The position numbers and the translations under genes are program-made. Shown here in pieces: positions 63,299 through 64,000 of a stretch of DNA of 64,000 bases. The DNA is from Sphagnum magellanicum (taxonomy: Eukaryota > Streptophyta > Sphagnopsida > Sphagnales > Sphagnaceae): NCBI GenBank assembly GCA_021904315.1, contig CM038914.1:23795065-23859064 (forward strand), given 5' to 3'. The notes beneath the pieces were generated by a model, which had not been told where the DNA came from, ran no database searches, and worked only from the letters and a program-made list of their open reading frames with translations. Each line of letters starts with the position of its first letter. Position 1 is the first letter of the stretch.

Positions 63299-63434
63299 CT
63301 GCAAAATATACAATATGAGTCTTCAGAATTACCCAGGCAAGTGGTTATGGAACAAACCTCACACTTTTCATAATGAGCTTGGAAGACTGGATAAGGTTAA
63401 GAAATAGCTAGCTTTCAGAGCCCTAGCAGCTGAG

Positions 63435-63451
63435 CCCTAAACCCTAAACCC
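63435..63451. other. Telomere-type motif (CCCTAAACCCTAAACCC)
   Basis: Two and a half plant telomere units, too short for a telomere. On the minus strand this is a telo-box (AAACCCTAA), a motif found in many plant promoters. It lies 5' of the first visible ClpP exon. Confidence 0.6.
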
Positions 63452-63504
63452 GTGAAACCCTCAACCCATGATTGAAACCTGACTATGGATCTGTGTAATT
63501 GGAT

Positions 63505-63940
63505 TCTTCGCGGACTGCGCTGTATAATACCGTATAATACCGTATAATGTATTATACAACACTCAGAGGTCCACCGTCCACCTCATTCGACCCACTGCCG
63601 CAATCACCGGTTCGTTGCAAGAGGAACACTTGCAGTACATTGACCTGGCATCACCCTGCCTGTACCAAGCTCCGAACTTCTCCCAAATAGCATCTTTTGA
63701 CTTCCCCATTTCGAATAGACAATGACAAATCTGAAATCTCACACTTCGTAGCAAGCCAGCAACCCTCTGATTCTCTGAAGTCTGAACTCCACGGACTCCA
63801 CGTCGGACTCATTTGGACTCCGTAACGGTCCGTTACTAACGGACTCATTCGGACTGTATAATACTCATTCGGTTTGAGAGAGCTGTATAATACAGCGGTA
63901 TAATACCACAGGTATAATACCGCAATTATACATACAAACC
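63505..63940 (-). mobile_element. Non-autonomous hAT-like element with a BED-finger start
   Basis: Clusters of GTATAATAC lie at both ends in inverted arrangement (63520-63556 and 63855-63940). Between them a minus-strand frame at 63563-63709 begins MGKSKDAIWEKFGAWY and continues with YCKCSSCNEPVIAAV and GRMRW. M-G-x-S-K-D-x-I-W-E followed by C-x-x-C is the N-terminal BED-type zinc finger common in hAT transposases. The rest of the transposase is absent, so this is a deletion derivative. A GC-rich part with repeated CGGACTC and a near-palindrome GTAACGGTCCGTTAC lies between the right cluster and the start codon. Confidence 0.6.
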
Positions 63941-64000
63941 CATAAACCTGACATCTGAACAAAGATACATGGTGAAGTGTTCACAAATTCTAGATGCAAA

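Noticed and set aside
63435-63451. Telomere or chromosome end.
   Set aside because: Only about two and a half CCCTAAA units embedded in ordinary sequence.

Overview
The window looks like nuclear DNA of a non-seed land plant, most likely a bryophyte (moss or liverwort). It is AT-rich, has short GT-AG introns, and carries several plant-type transposon families. It also holds three gene types that together point to an early-diverging plant: an alpha/beta-hydrolase-NB-ARC-LRR (HNL-type) resistance gene, a plant LRR-Roc-COR (ROCO, TORNADO1-like) gene, and squalene-hopene-cyclase sequence. The species cannot be named from sequence reading alone.

Layout. About 0.07-10.3 kb: a plus-strand HNL-type gene that is clearly a pseudogene. 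It has a stop in the hydrolase, a 1-bp deletion in the NB-ARC, a stop after the MHD-like motif, and at least four CAA-to-TAA stops in an array of about 60 nearly identical 24-residue LRRs. Part of that array has a higher-order period of 8 repeats (576 bp). 10.3-37.6 kb: a gene-poor, transposon-rich stretch. It holds CACTA-like ends and a 151-bp CACTA-type MITE with a 3-bp target duplication, a decayed RibB-like fragment, a Ty1/copia RT-RNaseH remnant, a Tourist-like MITE, a long-TIR MITE, degenerate 0.5-kb repeats, two unrelated remnants with Ulp1-like (C48) signatures, and a MULE transposase remnant with a SWIM-like end. 37.6-41.5 kb: a duplicated segment carrying only the last exon of a ClpP gene. 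41.5-42.0 kb: a ~142-bp minisatellite directly abutting the duplication end. 43.7-44.6 kb: a squalene-hopene cyclase relic split into two divergent pieces by an inversion. 50.5-56.0 kb: a minus-strand LRR-Roc-COR gene of three visible exons, intact except for one in-frame TGA in the Roc domain. 56.8-63.3 kb: the 3' part of a minus-strand catalytic plastid ClpP (ClpP5-like) gene with five exons. Its last exon and intron are the source of the 37.6-41.5 kb copy.

The two ends of the window are connected by this duplication: the 37.6-41.5 kb segment and the 56.8-61.1 kb segment are direct repeats separated by about 15 kb. The 57-kb copy contains a MITE that the 37-kb copy lacks, so the empty site is preserved inside the window. 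The ClpP gene is the only one that looks fully functional over its visible part. The HNL, ROCO and SHC genes are broken to very different degrees. The intergenic DNA from 46 to 50.4 kb shows no gene I can support.
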